From: Paenibacillus lacisoli
GTDB lineage: Bacteria > Bacillota > Bacilli > Paenibacillales > Paenibacillaceae
Length of the DNA: 64,000 nt
Assembly: GCF_030580655.1 (NCBI RefSeq)
Contig: NZ_JAUQTB010000003.1
Location: 372,001 to 436,000 of the forward strand
Direction of reading: 5' to 3'
The translations under genes and the position numbers were made by a program. Under the pieces are notes generated by a model. The model was not told the DNA's origin. It made no database searches and saw nothing but the letters and a program-made list of their open reading frames with translations. Of this stretch, positions 42,016-53,640 are shown in pieces. Position 1 is the first letter of the stretch, and every line of letters begins with the position of its first letter.

Positions 42016-43188
42016 ATGTCCAAAATTAAAGTAATGACGATCTTCGGCGTGCGTCCGGAGGCAATTAAAATGGCGCCGCTCATTCTGGAATTGCAGCGTC
42101 ATCCGGAGCATATCGAATCGGTCGTATGTGTAACAGCACAGCACCGTCAAATGTTGGATCAGGTGCTGGAAGTGTTCAAAATTAATCCGGATTACGATCT
42201 GGATGTGATGAAAGACCGCCAGACGCTGAACGAAATTTCCATTCGTGTATTGGGCGGGCTGGAGCCGGTGCTGCGCGAAGCGAAACCTGACATTGTTTTG
42301 GTGCACGGTGACACGCTGACGACTTTCCTGGCCAGCTATGCCGCCTTTATGCAGCAGATCCAGGTAGGTCATGTCGAAGCCGGTCTTCGTACATGGAACA
42401 AGCTGTCGCCTTATCCTGAAGAGATGAACCGCCAGCTGACAGGCGTGTTGTCTGACCTGCACTTCTCGCCAACGGATATGTCGGCAGACAACCTGCGTAA
42501 GGAGAACAAGTCCGAGGCTAGTATTTATGTCACAGGCAATACGGTAACTGATGTGTTTCAATATACGGTACGGGATGATTATTCGCATCCGGTGCTGGAT
42601 TGGGCACAGGGCAAACGCCTCGTGCTTGTAACGGCCCACCGTCGCGAATCCCAAGGGGAACCGCATCGTAATATTTTCCGTGCTATCAAACGCATTGCCG
42701 ACGAGTTCGATGATATTGCCATCGTGTATCCGGTGCATCCAAGCCCGGCTGTCAAAGAACCGGCGCATGAAATTTTAGGTGATCATCCGCGTATCAAGCT
42801 GATTGAGCCGCTGGACGTGGTTGACCTGCACAATTTCTATCCGCATACGCATCTGATTCTGACAGACTCCGGCGGTCTCCAGGAAGAAGCGCCGTCCTTC
42901 GGCGTGCCAGTTCTGGTGCTGCGGGATACGACAGAGCGTCCGGAAGGCATTGAAGCTGGAACGCTTGAGCTGGTAGGCACGGACGAAGAGAAGGTGTACA
43001 GCCGGACCAAAACATTGTTAACCGACGCTGCTGTGTATGACTCCATGAGCAGGGCTGCCAACCCGTATGGTGACGGGCATGCATCAGAGCGGATTGTCAA
43101 TGCGATTCTTCACCATTTTGGAATCAACAGTGAGCGCCCTGAAGAATTTCACAGAATGTTCACAAAGGAAACGGATACGGCATTGTAA
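42016..43188 (+). CDS. mnaA: UDP-N-acetylglucosamine 2-epimerase (non-hydrolysing)
   Basis: Interconverts UDP-GlcNAc and UDP-ManNAc, the precursor for wall teichoic acid linkage units and other surface polymers. 390 residues of GT-B-like fold. Typical segments are MTIFGVRPEAIKMAPLI, QVGHVEAGLRTWNKLSPYPEE, and the UDP-binding LTDSGGLQEEAPSFG with RDTTERPEG. The ATG is preceded by AAAGGGGGACGCAGGG. It lies between upp and the atp operon and has its own terminator. Confidence 0.95.
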   Translation: MSKIKVMTIFGVRPEAIKMAPLILELQRHPEHIESVVCVTAQHRQMLDQVLEVFKINPDYDLDVMKDRQTLNEISIRVLGGLEPVLREAKPDIVLVHGDTLTTFLASYAAFMQQIQVGHVEAGLRTWNKLSPYPEEMNRQLTGVLSDLHFSPTDMSADNLRKENKSEASIYVTGNTVTDVFQYTVRDDYSHPVLDWAQGKRLVLVTAHRRESQGEPHRNIFRAIKRIADEFDDIAIVYPVHPSPAVKEPAHEILGDHPRIKLIEPLDVVDLHNFYPHTHLILTDSGGLQEEAPSFGVPVLVLRDTTERPEGIEAGTLELVGTDEEKVYSRTKTLLTDAAVYDSMSRAANPYGDGHASERIVNAILHHFGINSERPEEFHRMFTKETDTAL

Positions 43189-43245
43189 GAGACATAAGTT
43201 ACAGTATACAGTTGTACTGTACGCTTTTGCGAAGTGATAAAGGAC

Positions 43246-43272
43246 AGCAGGGGTGTGCTGCACCCCGCTTTT
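43246..43272 (+). terminator. Terminator of mnaA
   Basis: GCAGGGGTG (43247-43255) and CACCCCGC (43261-43268) form a hairpin with a TGCTG loop, followed by TTTTA. Confidence 0.75.
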
Positions 43273-43299
43273 ACCCTTTAAATGGCTGAAAGCTCTCAA

Positions 43300-43328
43300 T
43301 TGACAGGCCTCTCATCATTCAGTAAAAT
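43300..43328 (+). promoter_or_regulatory. Promoter of the ATP synthase operon
   Basis: A perfect -35 TTGACA (43300-43305) and TAAAAT (43323-43328) are separated by 17 bases, 31 bases before the first gene. Confidence 0.85.
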
Positions 43329-43358
43329 TGGACTGGGATTGTAAGGGTGGCGTGGAAT

Positions 43359-43613
43359 ATGGTCGATCCGAAAAAACCAAAAAAGGCACAAAGCAGCGGT
43401 GGAAACGCTCTGAAGGCGTTGGGTCTTGTAAGCGCAATCGGCGTAAATCTGGCTGTCTGTACCCTGGGAGGATTCTACCTTGGCACCTGGCTGGATAAAG
43501 TCCTGGGAGGCAAGGGATTATGGATCGCCGTAAGCGTTTTTCTTGGACTTGCCGTCGGGGGCATGGGTATTGCTGCTGTCATTAGAAAGGTAATGAGAGA
43601 CAACGATGAGTGA
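43359..43613 (+). CDS. AtpZ-like small membrane protein of the atp operon
   Basis: 84 residues: a basic hydrophilic N-terminus (DPKKPKKAQ), then two TM helices with glycine-rich GFYLGTWLDKVLGGKG, the AtpZ/AtpI family pattern. Such proteins assist Fo assembly or Mg2+/Ca2+ supply to the enzyme; the exact role is uncertain. The ATG at 43359 has AAGGGTGG 8 nt upstream; the longer frame from GTG 43347 overlaps that site. The 3' end overlaps atpI by 8 bases. Confidence 0.82.
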   Translation: MVDPKKPKKAQSSGGNALKALGLVSAIGVNLAVCTLGGFYLGTWLDKVLGGKGLWIAVSVFLGLAVGGMGIAAVIRKVMRDNDE

Positions 43614-43986
43614 AATGATCAAACTTCAAAGGGTGCTGCTGATGGTGGCACTGATCTTCATGGCTCTTTGTTTTTTGGTCTCGGCGTTTCTGCCGCATCA
43701 TCGGGCAGTTGCGCATGGCTTGGTGCTGGGCTCGGCCGTCAGCTGTTTGAATGTGCTTCATCTGGCTTACAAGGTGCGCAAGATTGCTGACGCTGCAGCA
43801 GGTCAAGGTGACGGAAAACGGGCCGGTCTCGGTCTGGGCTTTCGCCTGGCGACATCGATCCTAGCTCTTATTCCCGCTTTGGAATGGCCTGCCTATTTCA
43901 GCGAAATTGCTGTTGCTGCCAGTCTGGTATCGTCCAACTTTTTCCTTGTATTCATAGGGGCCATAATTGCTATGAGAGAGAGTTAA
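43606..43986 (+). CDS. atpI: ATP synthase subunit I
   Basis: 126 residues with four predicted TM helices. AtpI acts as an assembly factor for the c-ring and is not part of the finished enzyme. The sequence is weakly conserved, as usual for AtpI; position (directly before atpB) and topology support the call. The ATG overlaps the previous gene by 8 bases. Confidence 0.85.
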   Translation: MSEMIKLQRVLLMVALIFMALCFLVSAFLPHHRAVAHGLVLGSAVSCLNVLHLAYKVRKIADAAAGQGDGKRAGLGLGFRLATSILALIPALEWPAYFSEIAVAASLVSSNFFLVFIGAIIAMRES

Positions 43987-44020
43987 ACAACTTTCATATG
44001 AGAAAGGGGTGAGAAAAAAC

Positions 44021-44839
44021 ATGCATGAATCACCGATCATTGACCTCGGCGGACTACATATTGACCTGTCCGTAGTTCTGATGCTGGTTGTGACCTGTAC
44101 CATCGTATTTGTTCTTGCCCTTCTGGCAACCCGTAACTTGTCTGTCGACAAGCCCGGTAAGCTGCAGAATTTTATGGAGTGGGCGGTTGAGTTTGTTCAA
44201 GGCCTGATCTCCAGTTCTATGGACTTGAAGAAAGGAAGACCTTTCCTCTCGTTAGGTATGACGCTGATCTTATTCATCTTCGTTGCTAACCTGCTTGGAT
44301 TGCCGTTTGGTGTCGTTACGGAGTATGACAATAAGGAAAGTGCGACTGTCTTTGGTCATCAGATTACCTCTGTAGCTGAAGCTTTCGACAAGGCTCATGA
44401 GACGAAACCGAATGAACATGTCGAAGTTGGCGTGAACTGGTGGAAATCACCAACCGCTGATGCATCCGTATCAATGGGTCTTGCAGGCCTGATCTTCGTT
44501 ATGGTGCATTTCCTGGGTATGACTCGTAACACCAAAGGGTATTTCAAACACTACTTCCAGCCGTTCTGGTTCTTCTTCCCGATTAACCTGATTGAGCAGT
44601 TCTCGAAACTGCTGACGCATGGTATGCGTCTATTCGGTAACATCTTCGCGGGGGAAGTTCTTATTGCACAGCTAATTAAGCTGGGCACGCTGAATGCATT
44701 CGGAGCTGTAGCTTCGGTTGTAGGCTTGGTTGTTTGGCAGGGGTTCAGTATTTTTGTCGGTGCGATCCAGGCTTTCGTATTTACGATCCTGACGTTCGTC
44801 TACATCTCGCAGGCGATCGATACGCACGAAGAGCATTAG
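44021..44839 (+). CDS. atpB: ATP synthase Fo subunit a
   Basis: 272-residue membrane subunit forming the proton half-channels next to the c-ring. The essential Arg is in the helix LLTHGMRLFGNIFAGE, and the C-terminal QAFVFTILTFVYISQA is typical. The ATG at 44021 is chosen because the GTG at 44009 lies inside the ribosome site AAAGGGGTG. Confidence 0.96.
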   Translation: MHESPIIDLGGLHIDLSVVLMLVVTCTIVFVLALLATRNLSVDKPGKLQNFMEWAVEFVQGLISSSMDLKKGRPFLSLGMTLILFIFVANLLGLPFGVVTEYDNKESATVFGHQITSVAEAFDKAHETKPNEHVEVGVNWWKSPTADASVSMGLAGLIFVMVHFLGMTRNTKGYFKHYFQPFWFFFPINLIEQFSKLLTHGMRLFGNIFAGEVLIAQLIKLGTLNAFGAVASVVGLVVWQGFSIFVGAIQAFVFTILTFVYISQAIDTHEEH

Positions 44840-44865
44840 GTTGAATGTTAAGAAACGGGCTATGA

Positions 44866-45147
<282 letters not shown>

Positions 45148-45171
45148 TTGAATGTATAAAGGTTTGGCGGG

Positions 45172-45200
45172 GAAGGCACAGCCATCCGCGCCTTCTTTTT
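45172..45200 (+). terminator. Internal terminator-like hairpin between atpE and atpF
   Basis: GAAGGC (45172-45177) pairs with GCCTTC (45190-45195), followed by T5. It lies inside the operon, so it is probably a partial terminator or an mRNA-stabilising 3' end for the atpZ-I-B-E part. Confidence 0.65.
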
Positions 45201-45259
45201 AGTCTTGAGCTTGTACACATCGGTAGAATGGACGTTCACCGGAAAGGAGTGACTTCAAA

Positions 45260-45748
45260 TTGCATTTTTCATGGGAATCTCTAGTGCTCGCGTTAATCGC
45301 GTTTCTTATTCTTTATTTCCTGCTTAACCGCTATGCATTCGGTCCGCTCTTCTCTGTCATGGAGCAGCGCCGCCAGCTGGTGCAGAAGCAATTGTCTGAA
45401 GCGGCTGAAACCCGCGAACAGGCTGTCGCTTATGTGGAGGAACAGAAGCAGGCATTGCAAACGGCTCGTCAGGAAGCTTATGACATCATTGAGCAGTCCA
45501 GACAGACCGGCAACAAGCAGGCTGATCAGATTCTGACACAGGCCAAGTCCGAGGCAGAGCGCCTCAAAGACGAAGCCCTGCGTGAAATCGAAAGCGAGAA
45601 GAACAAGGCGGTTGCCGCCTTGCGCAGCGAGCTGGGAACAGCTTCTGTACAGATCGCTTCCAAATTGATTCAAAAAGAAATCAAAGACGACAAATCCCAG
45701 GAAGAGCTTGTTGATCAATACCTCAAAGAGGTAGGAGGCCGATCATGA
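45260..45748 (+). CDS. atpF: ATP synthase Fo subunit b
   Basis: 162 residues: one N-terminal TM helix (about 7-24), then a long charged coiled coil rich in Glu, Gln, Ala and Lys that forms the peripheral stalk. The start is TTG at 45260 with AAAGGAG 10 nt upstream. Its stop overlaps the atpH start (ATGA), coupling the two stalk subunits. Confidence 0.95.
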   Translation: MHFSWESLVLALIAFLILYFLLNRYAFGPLFSVMEQRRQLVQKQLSEAAETREQAVAYVEEQKQALQTARQEAYDIIEQSRQTGNKQADQILTQAKSEAERLKDEALREIESEKNKAVAALRSELGTASVQIASKLIQKEIKDDKSQEELVDQYLKEVGGRS

Positions 45749-46290
45749 GCCGGGATACGGTAGTCGCCAAACGGTATGCGAAGGCATTGTTCGAAGTAGC
45801 TACACAGGAACAGAAGGTCATGGAAGTGGAAGAGGAGCTCAAAGCGGTGGTTGCCGCATTTGCAGGCGATGAAATGATTCAGAAATTTATCGCATCCCCT
45901 AACATTTCGGATGCTTCAAAATTCCAGGTGCTGATCGAAAGCCTGCGGGGCCGTGTGTCCGCGCCTGTCCTGAATACAATTCAGCTTCTGGTTGAACGCG
46001 GCCGTGCCGATCTGTTCCATCAGCTGCTGGAAGGCTACCTGAAGATGGAAGAGGATGCGCTGAACATCGCAGATGCGAAGGTATACTCGACCTACAAGCT
46101 GAGCGAGCAGGAATCTGCCGCTGTCGCTGAACAATTCGGAGCCAGAGTGAACCGTAAACTTCGCATTGAAAATATTGTAGACCCGACGCTCCTGGGCGGA
46201 TTAAAAGTCGTGATCGGGGATACCTTGTTCGACGGCAGCTTGTCCGGCAAGCTGGATCGTCTCGAAAAGTCTTTTAACAGACGAGTATAG
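45745..46290 (+). CDS. atpH: ATP synthase F1 subunit delta
   Basis: 181 residues. It has an N-terminal helical domain (VAKRYAKALFEVA) and the conserved C-terminal NPTLLGG-like segment (VDPTLLGGLKVVIGDTLFDGS). It links the b stalk to the top of F1. The ATG overlaps the atpF stop, with TAGGAGG upstream. Confidence 0.95.
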   Translation: MSRDTVVAKRYAKALFEVATQEQKVMEVEEELKAVVAAFAGDEMIQKFIASPNISDASKFQVLIESLRGRVSAPVLNTIQLLVERGRADLFHQLLEGYLKMEEDALNIADAKVYSTYKLSEQESAAVAEQFGARVNRKLRIENIVDPTLLGGLKVVIGDTLFDGSLSGKLDRLEKSFNRRV

Positions 46291-46293
46291 TAG

Positions 46294-47826
<1,533 letters not shown>

Positions 47827-47942
47827 GAAGCTTCCGGCGGATCGTCCGCCCTGCGAAGTGCTTGATCATGATATATAGCGAGGCGGCTGCATGTGTATAC
47901 CCATATAGTGCAGCCTGCTCTTGTGAATTGGGCTTGTGCCCT

Positions 47943-48018
47943 ATGCTTACGAAGTAACTTTGGCTTCGCCAAAGTTTAGGTTCATGCTTACGAAGTAACT
48001 TTGGCTTCGCCAAAGTTT
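47943..48018 (+). repeat. Duplicated 35-bp hairpin element between atpA and atpG
   Basis: Two identical 35-bp copies start at 47943 and 47984 (41-bp period). Each holds a perfect 9-bp hairpin, AACTTTGGC-TTC-GCCAAAGTT. The second copy ends directly before the atpG ribosome site (AGGTGG). Another hairpin, GGCGGA-TCG-TCCGCC, follows atpA at 47836-47850. None has a true T-run after it, so mRNA processing or stability roles are likelier than termination. Confidence 0.9.
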
Positions 48019-48033
48019 TGAGGTGGTGAAAAC

Positions 48034-48900
48034 ATGGCAAAAGGTATGCGCGAAATTAAACGCCAGATCAAAAGTGTACAAAACACACGTCAGATCACCA
48101 AAGCAATGGAAATGGTTGCGGCAGCGAAGCTCAGAAGAGCCCAGGAGAAAGCCGAAGCCGCTCGCCCTTATTCAGAGAAACTGAAAGAGGTTGTTGAGAG
48201 CATTGCGACCGGAACACGCGGAATCAAGCATCCCATGCTGGAGAGCCGCCCGGTTAAGAAAACGGCGTATCTCGTAATCACATCGGACCGCGGTTTGGCC
48301 GGTGGATATAACTCCAATATCCTTCGTCTGGTGACAGCAACCATCGCGGAACGCCATAAATCCAATGATGAGTTTACCCTTTTCATTATCGGACGCAAAG
48401 GCCGCGATTACTTCACCCGCCGTGGATATCCGATCGCCGAGACGGTAACGGAATTGTCCGATACGCCGGCTTTCGCAGATATCAAGAGTATTGCTCATAA
48501 AGCGGTCGAAGGCTTCGAACTCAGCCAGTTCGACGAGCTTTATGTATGCTATAACCGTTTCGTGAACGCTTTGACCCAGATTCCTGAGGTTGATCAGCTT
48601 CTGCCGATGGTTAAACCTGAAGCAGCTTCCACTGCACAGGCGGCAAGCTACGAGTACGAGCCATCACCGGAATCCGTGCTTGAAGTGCTGCTGCCGCGTT
48701 ATGCGGAGACGCTGATCTATGGAGCCCTTCTGAACGGCAAGGCCAGCGAGCTTGGTGCGAAAATGACGGCGATGGGTGCGGCAACGAAGAACGCATCCAA
48801 GATGATTAATGATCTTACATTGACTTACAACCGTGCACGTCAGGCCGCGATTACACAGGAAATCACAGAAATCGTAGCGGGCGCGAACGCTCAGGTGTAA
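48034..48900 (+). CDS. atpG: ATP synthase F1 subunit gamma
   Basis: 288 residues: the central rotor shaft. N-terminal MREIKRQIKSVQNTRQITKAMEMVAAAKLRRA and the C-terminal helix ending NRARQAAITQEITEIVAGA are conserved (both form the coiled coil inside F1). The ATG has GAGGTGGTG upstream, directly after the repeated hairpin element. Confidence 0.96.
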   Translation: MAKGMREIKRQIKSVQNTRQITKAMEMVAAAKLRRAQEKAEAARPYSEKLKEVVESIATGTRGIKHPMLESRPVKKTAYLVITSDRGLAGGYNSNILRLVTATIAERHKSNDEFTLFIIGRKGRDYFTRRGYPIAETVTELSDTPAFADIKSIAHKAVEGFELSQFDELYVCYNRFVNALTQIPEVDQLLPMVKPEAASTAQAASYEYEPSPESVLEVLLPRYAETLIYGALLNGKASELGAKMTAMGAATKNASKMINDLTLTYNRARQAAITQEITEIVAGANAQV

Positions 48901-48984
48901 GGATTACGATGGTTTTAAATATGACGGCTCTGGTAGCGCAAGGCGCGGGCAACCGAAGCTGTATGCAGCTATGCAAGCTTGTAG

Positions 48985-50397
<1,413 letters not shown>

Positions 50398-50466
50398 CAG
50401 ACTTCAGATTGACGGAATGCCTAGCGAAGCAAGCTATCCCCGGATAGCTTTCAGGAGGGATGGAAA

Positions 50467-50874
50467 GTGAGCACCTTTTTGTTGGAAATCGTAACCCCGG
50501 AGCGTTTGGTATACTCCGAACAGGTAAACGGGATCGTTGTACGCGGACTGGAGGGTGATCTGGGTATTCTGCCAGGTCACATTCCAATGGTGACGCCTCT
50601 GCGAATCGCCCCTGTCTTCGTGAAAACGGGCAGCCAGCGTTTACCGGTTGCGGTCAACGGCGGTTTTGTGGAAGTCCGTAAGGATAAGGTCGTCATTCTG
50701 GCGGAAAGCGCCGAGTTCCCTCAGGATATCGATGTGGAACGTGCACGCGCAGCAAGAGAACGGGCTGAAACCCGTTTGAGAAGCCAGGATAAGCAGGATC
50801 ATATCGATCACCGCAGAGCCGAAATTGCTTTGCAAAAAGCAATGAACCGTCTCAATGTAACTCAAAACCGGTAA
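50467..50874 (+). CDS. atpC: ATP synthase F1 subunit epsilon
   Basis: 135 residues: an N-terminal beta sandwich (TFLLEIVTPERLVYSEQV, GDLGILPGHIPMVTPLRI) and two C-terminal helices that can inhibit ATP hydrolysis. The start is GTG at 50467, with AGGAGGGATGG upstream. It is the last gene of the operon and is followed by a strong terminator. Confidence 0.96.
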   Translation: MSTFLLEIVTPERLVYSEQVNGIVVRGLEGDLGILPGHIPMVTPLRIAPVFVKTGSQRLPVAVNGGFVEVRKDKVVILAESAEFPQDIDVERARAARERAETRLRSQDKQDHIDHRRAEIALQKAMNRLNVTQNR

Positions 50875-50896
50875 GGGTTTCTCTGACCGGCTTAAT

Positions 50897-50934
50897 AGAA
50901 CCCGGCAGACTTCTAGCTGCCGGGTTCTTTTTTT
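50897..50934 (+). terminator. Terminator of the ATP synthase operon
   Basis: AGAACCCGGCAG (50897-50908) and CTGCCGGGTTCT (50917-50928) form a perfect 12-bp stem followed by T7. Confidence 0.95.
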
Positions 50935-51459
50935 GGATGAAAAGCGTATATCAATATAGGTCTTGAGTCATGAATTAAAAGAACGGCTCTATAGATAAGA
51001 GATCTTCTTGAATTGGAAGAGAAGATAAATTGGGGAATCATGGGGATATAGTTACACATAACAACGGTATAAGGTTATAATAACAAGGGCTCGCATGCGG
51101 CTGGATCGGGATGAAGTTTTTGGGTCTGGACATTTACAGTAAAGCGAAGTAATGTTTTCAAGGATTCTATTTCATCTCTCAAGACGGTTCGCAACCTGTA
51201 AGTGCTGGAGCGATTATTTCCGAGGAAATGACACCCATGCGGAACAAACGCATGAATATCTGCAGGAATGTTGGATAATTGTCGAATAGTAGGAGAAAAA
51301 GTGAAAATAAGACTGGATTGTTGCCTGACTGCCAAGTATTATAGAAGAGTCCTTATGTGCAATTTATTTGGATGATAGGGAAGCGAGGCATGATTCATTC
51401 CAGTCCCGGCAAGAAATGCAGGTTGGGGTGTGACGAACACAGAGCTGGAGGAATAGTGT
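50935..51459. other. Long intergenic region without a recognised gene
   Basis: About 525 bases between the atp terminator and ywzB. Reading both strands, I find no frame with a ribosome site and plausible protein. A promoter-like pair, TTACAC (51052-51057) and TATAAT (51076-51081) with an 18-base spacer, would give a leader of about 370 nt for ywzB. A second, weaker -10 (TATTAT) is at 51337. A short RNA or an unusual leader is possible; nothing specific is recognised. Confidence 0.4.
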
Positions 51460-51714
51460 ATGGGTAACAGCAATGAACTGGCGTACTCCACCATCGGAAC
51501 GAATGGGCTTATATCCATGATTGTATCATTGATATGTATCGCATTGGCCTGGTGGGCACTGCAGGGGTTGAAGCTGGACCTGTGGATCCGGCATGCCAAG
51601 AGTGCACAGGGAAGAATGCTTCACTTGTTTTTGGCCATTATTTTAGGCCACTTTGTTGCTAAGTTTCTGTTGGAGTACATTACTTGGAGTCAGATGCTTA
51701 AGTTAATGTTTTAA
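51460..51714 (+). CDS. ywzB: DUF1146 family membrane protein (YwzB)
   Basis: 84 residues, two TM helices separated by a short basic loop (IRHAKSAQGR). It matches the small DUF1146/YwzB family found before murA in Bacilli. Its function is unknown. The ATG at 51460 has GCTGGAGGAA about 10 nt upstream. The gene ywmB that often follows it in Bacillus is absent here; murA comes next. Confidence 0.85.
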   Translation: MGNSNELAYSTIGTNGLISMIVSLICIALAWWALQGLKLDLWIRHAKSAQGRMLHLFLAIILGHFVAKFLLEYITWSQMLKLMF

Positions 51715-52043
51715 CATCGAGGTATTATGGTTAATTGTCTCTTAGGCTTCGCGTTCAAGTCAGGTGCTGTCGAATAACATGACCGATCATTGCTAACAAT
51801 GGGTAGTATAGAATTCCGGTCATGATGATAGCCCCGGGTTGACGATGAATTCACAGACGCTAGCGTGATTTGGAAGCAAAAAACGCTTGAATGCCATCTG
51901 GGAACAGTGTTAAGATGGAAGTTAGTGATTTAGCCAGGCAATCTTTTCCGGTTAACGCCGGGAAAGGAACATAGACTAAGTACATCATACAAAAGCGAAC
52001 TTTTCTGGATAGGAAAAGGTAAAAACGCGCGGAGGGAACCATG
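51715..52043 (+). promoter_or_regulatory. murA upstream region with candidate promoter and hairpin
   Basis: No gene is seen in these 329 bases. A branched inverted repeat lies at 51779-51823 (ATGACCG with CGGTCAT, enclosing CATTG-CTAA-CAATG). A promoter-like TTGAAT (51887-51892) and TAAGAT (51911-51916), with an 18-base spacer, could drive murA with a leader of about 120 nt. Confidence 0.4.
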
Positions 52044-53390
52044 ATGAGCAAATTTATCGTCCGCGGTGGCAACAGATTGACCGGAAGTGTTAAAGTTAGC
52101 GGAGCCAAAAATTCTGTGCTTCCGATCATCGCTGCCTCTCTTTTAGGAGAAGAAGGAGAAAGTATCATTCTCGATGCTCCTCCTCTAGACGATGTGATGA
52201 CGATCAACAAAGTATTGGAATCGCTGGGAGCGGGTGTTACATACCAAGACGAGATCATTCGTGTGAATGCGCAGGAGCTTACATCCTGTGAAGCACCATA
52301 CGAGTGGGTACGCAAAATGCGGGCGTCGTTTCTGGTCATGGGGCCATTGCTGGCGCGTATGGGATACACAAGGATTTCTCTTCCCGGCGGCTGTGCCATC
52401 GGCACACGTCCAATCGACCAGCATTTGAAAGGCTTTGAAGCGCTGGGCGCTGAGATCAGCCTGGGTCAAGGGTATGTTGAAGCGAAAAGTAACGGACGTC
52501 TGCGCGGCGCCAAGATTTATCTTGACGTTGCCAGTGTAGGCGCGACTGAAAATATTATGATGGCTGCGTCCATGGCGGAAGGTGTAACCGTTATTGAGAA
52601 TGCTGCCAAAGAGCCTGAAATTGTCGATCTGGCCAACTTCCTGAACGGGATGGGTGCCAAGGTCCGCGGTGCAGGTACCGGTGTGATCCGGATTGAAGGT
52701 GTGGAGAAGCTGCATGGCGTACGCCACACCGTTATTCCTGACCGGATTGAGGCAGGTACTTACATGGCCGCTGCTGCCATTACAGGCGGTGACGTCTATG
52801 TAGAAGGTGCTATCTCCGATCATCTGGGACCGGTTATTTCCAAGCTGGAAGAGATGGGCGTAACGATTCAACCGGATGAGAACGGCATTCGTGTTATTGC
52901 CGACAAGCCGCTTAAGGCCGTTGATATCAAGACGCTTCCTTATCCCGGCTTCCCTACTGACATGCAATCTCAGATGATGGCACTGCAGCTTGCTGCCGAA
53001 GGAACTTCCGTCATTACCGAGACGGTGTTTGAGAACCGTTTCATGCACGTGGATGAATTCCAGCTGATGAATGCGGAGATCAAAGTCGAAGGACGGACTT
53101 CGATTGTCACAGGCAATGCGAAGCTGACAGGCGCGAAGGTGAACGCAACAGACCTGCGTGCAGGTGCTGCGCTGATCCTGGCCGGCCTGATTGCTGAGGG
53201 AACGACAGAGGTTGGCTCTATCTACCATATCGATCGGGGTTATGTGAATCTGGCTGAGAAGCTGACTGGACTTGGTGCTGACATTTATCGTCTGACTTCG
53301 GAAGAGCCTAAGCTCGAGAAGTCGGCTGAACCAGCGGCAGACCAGACGGATGGCAGTTCGCTGCTGAAGGTTCAACCTACCTGGGCCTAA
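52044..53390 (+). CDS. murA: UDP-N-acetylglucosamine 1-carboxyvinyltransferase
   Basis: First committed step of peptidoglycan synthesis: transfers enolpyruvate from PEP to UDP-GlcNAc in the cytoplasm. 448 residues. Catalytic Cys117 ([12 protein letters not shown]) is the fosfomycin target. The N-terminal [10 protein letters not shown] and the central PDRIEAGTY segments are conserved. The ATGs at 52041 and 52044 are adjacent; GGAGGG fits 52044 best. The C-terminal tail after about residue 425 is hydrophilic and poorly conserved. Adjacent spoIID matches the Bacillus order. Confidence 0.97.
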   Translation: MSKFIVRGGNRLTGSVKVSGAKNSVLPIIAASLLGEEGESIILDAPPLDDVMTINKVLESLGAGVTYQDEIIRVNAQELTSCEAPYEWVRKMRASFLVMGPLLARMGYTRISLPGGCAIGTRPIDQHLKGFEALGAEISLGQGYVEAKSNGRLRGAKIYLDVASVGATENIMMAASMAEGVTVIENAAKEPEIVDLANFLNGMGAKVRGAGTGVIRIEGVEKLHGVRHTVIPDRIEAGTYMAAAAITGGDVYVEGAISDHLGPVISKLEEMGVTIQPDENGIRVIADKPLKAVDIKTLPYPGFPTDMQSQMMALQLAAEGTSVITETVFENRFMHVDEFQLMNAEIKVEGRTSIVTGNAKLTGAKVNATDLRAGAALILAGLIAEGTTEVGSIYHIDRGYVNLAEKLTGLGADIYRLTSEEPKLEKSAEPAADQTDGSSLLKVQPTWA

Positions 53391-53422
53391 CTATTAATGA
53401 CTATTACCATTATTTTTTATTC

Positions 53423-53462
53423 AAAGGCACGAAGCTGTGTATACAGTCTTCGTGCCTTTTTA
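53423..53462 (+). terminator. Terminator of murA
   Basis: AAAGGCACGAAG (53423-53434) pairs with CTTCGTGCCTTT (53448-53459) around an inner CTGT/ACAG hairpin, followed by a T-run. Confidence 0.93.
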
Positions 53463-53640
53463 TGTCGAGGACTACTCCGATTTAGCGCACCCTAAATGAA
53501 TCTCTTCTCTCTCATCCGCTCTCTTAAATCGGTTCTATCATTTGTTCCGGCCTCATATGAATGAAGTATAGGTTCCAACGGCTTGGAGCTTCTCCATCCG
53601 CTTGGTGCCCTACAGCATGTCTAACGGAGGTAAAAAACCT

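Noticed and set aside
47943..48018. CRISPR-like repeats
   Set aside because: Only two copies with a 6-bp spacer and an internal hairpin; no array and no cas genes.
51075..51335. 86-codon minus-strand frame in the atpC-ywzB gap
   Set aside because: No ribosome site, no hydrophobic or domain pattern; it looks like a random frame.
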